Origin: Actinomycetes bacterium
GTDB taxonomy: Bacteria > Actinomycetota > Actinomycetes > Mycobacteriales > Micromonosporaceae
Assembly: GCA_023437285.1 (NCBI GenBank)
Contig: JAEZGP010000295.1
Span: 1-6,552, forward strand
Direction of reading: 5' to 3'
Length of the DNA: 6,552 bases
Positions 5,931-6,552 of the stretch are shown here, one piece after another; the stretch's first letter is position 1, and every line of letters begins with the position of its first letter. The notes under the pieces are model-generated. The model was not told where the DNA came from. It did no database searches and worked only from the letters and a program-made list of their open reading frames with translations. The position numbers were made by a program, and so were the translations under genes.

Positions 5931-6552
5931 ATGACGCAGCCGTCCTACGACCGCAGCGGCGCCGCCAGGCTTGCGCTGCAGGAGATCTTCCGTGACTACG
6001 GGCTGGCGGGCATCGACAACGACGCGCTGCTCAACCAGTTGCTGCCCGACCTGCTCGCCGGGTCGCCGAAGGAGGCCGGCCTCGTGCTCGCGGCCGCCTC
6101 CGCCGACGTCGGGCAGCTGCTGACCAGCCGCATCCAGGGCGGCATGGCGCCCGACGCGGCGGTCCGCGACGTCGCGGCGGTCCTCGCCGACCGCAACGCC
6201 CTGGACACCAACGCCGCGCTGTGGGTCGTGTCGGAGTACTCCGCCGCGCTCGGTCACCCGGTTTCCGTCCAGTGGTCGGCTCCCCAGTCGCCGGTCGCGC
6301 CGCCCACGTTCGCGCCGCAGTCCGGGCCGCCCTCGCAGCAGACCTCCTCGCCGCCCTTCCCGCAGCAGACGTCGACGCCGCCTTTCCCGCAGCAGACGTC
6401 CACGCCGCCCTTCCCGCAGCAGGGGCCGTCGCAACCCGGAGCGCCGCAGTCCGGGCCGCCCCACCAGCAGGTGCCGCCACCGTTCCCGCAGCAGGGGCCG
6501 CCCGGCCAGTTCCCGCCGCCGCAGCAGTTCCCGCCGCGGCCGGGGCCGGACG
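5931..6552 (+). CDS. Helical-domain protein with Pro/Gln-rich repeat tail (partial, runs off the right edge)
   Basis: At least 207 residues are visible with no stop. Residues about 10-110 form an Ala/Leu-rich, predicted all-helical domain: a first helix ending in IFRDYG, a LLNQLLPDLL segment (33-42), a long helix after PKEAG, then LADRNALDTNAALWVVSEYSAALG (read in parts, 85-108). This pattern recalls small helical modules at the N-terminus of other actinobacterial proteins, with a closing Trp-containing helix, but no named family is claimed. From about 117 onward the chain is Pro/Gln/Ser/Thr-rich and presumably disordered, with tandem 9-residue repeats. No signal peptide is seen; a membrane segment or catalytic domain could lie beyond the window. 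The start at 5931 has a GGGAG ribosome site. Same-strand proximity to the FHA-ABC exporter (96 bp apart) suggests, but does not prove, related function. Confidence 0.75.
   Translation, partial: MTQPSYDRSGAARLALQEIFRDYGLAGIDNDALLNQLLPDLLAGSPKEAGLVLAAASADVGQLLTSRIQGGMAPDAAVRDVAAVLADRNALDTNAALWVVSEYSAALGHPVSVQWSAPQSPVAPPTFAPQSGPPSQQTSSPPFPQQTSTPPFPQQTSTPPFPQQGPSQPGAPQSGPPHQQVPPPFPQQGPPGQFPPPQQFPPRPGPD
6342..6422 (+). repeat. Three tandem 27-bp repeats encoding TS(S/T)PPFPQQ
   Basis: Three 27-bp units in a row (6342-6368, 6369-6395, 6396-6422) encode TSSPPFPQQ, TSTPPFPQQ and TSTPPFPQQ, residues 138-164 of the partial protein. A further copy of the core, PPPFPQQ, is at 6474-6494. Units two and three differ at only two bases, pointing to recent duplication. 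The peptide is low-complexity, with clustered Thr/Ser that could be phosphorylated. Confidence 0.85.

Noticed and set aside
5598..6464. Minus-strand open frame with Arg/Gly repeats opposite the helical-domain gene
   Set aside because: Its repeats are simply the reverse complement of the Pro/Gln codon repeats; the plus strand has a ribosome site and a plausible helical domain.

Overview
The window is very GC-rich, with strong G/C preference at third codon positions and actinobacterial protein families throughout. The best guess is a chromosomal segment of a filamentous actinomycete, possibly Micromonosporaceae; the family-level placement is inference only. No RNA gene, CRISPR array, insertion sequence or phage gene is visible.

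Left part (1-707): a minus-strand gene (69-599) encodes an aminoglycoside 2'-N-acetyltransferase of the AAC(2')-I type, close in motifs to the chromosomal AAC(2')-Ic of Mycobacterium tuberculosis. Its stop codon lies inside a near-perfect 18-bp inverted repeat (41-79) that probably ends transcription, perhaps from both sides, because a possible C-terminal tail of a convergent plus-strand gene stops at 33-35. The gap 600-707 is a divergent promoter region.

Middle part (708-3205): two plus-strand genes overlap by ATGA. The first is a small single-domain SCP2-type (sterol carrier protein 2) protein. The second is a 696-residue amylo-alpha-1,6-glucosidase/glycogen-debranching-like glycosidase with an N-terminal GDE_N_bis-type domain and an (alpha/alpha)6 catalytic region. 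They almost certainly form one operon, although why a lipid-binding fold is coupled to a glucan hydrolase is not obvious.

Right part (3206-6552): a strong-looking promoter (TCGACC, 18 bp, TATGAT) sits so close to the next ATG (3291) that the transcript should be leaderless. It drives an 847-residue fusion exporter, FHA-FHA-ABC ATPase-six membrane segments, with the architecture of M. tuberculosis Rv1747. Its inter-FHA linker is made of four Pro/Gly/Val octads, and it holds the only in-frame TTA leucine codon in the window. A short hairpin follows, then a gene that runs off the right edge. That gene encodes a helical N-terminal domain of about 110 residues followed by a Pro/Gln-rich tail with 9-residue tandem repeats.

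The most interesting unit is the right part: a phospho-threonine-reading exporter under leaderless and possibly tRNA-Leu(UUA)-dependent control, next to a helical-domain/low-complexity protein of unknown function. No wholly new system can be claimed from this sequence alone.
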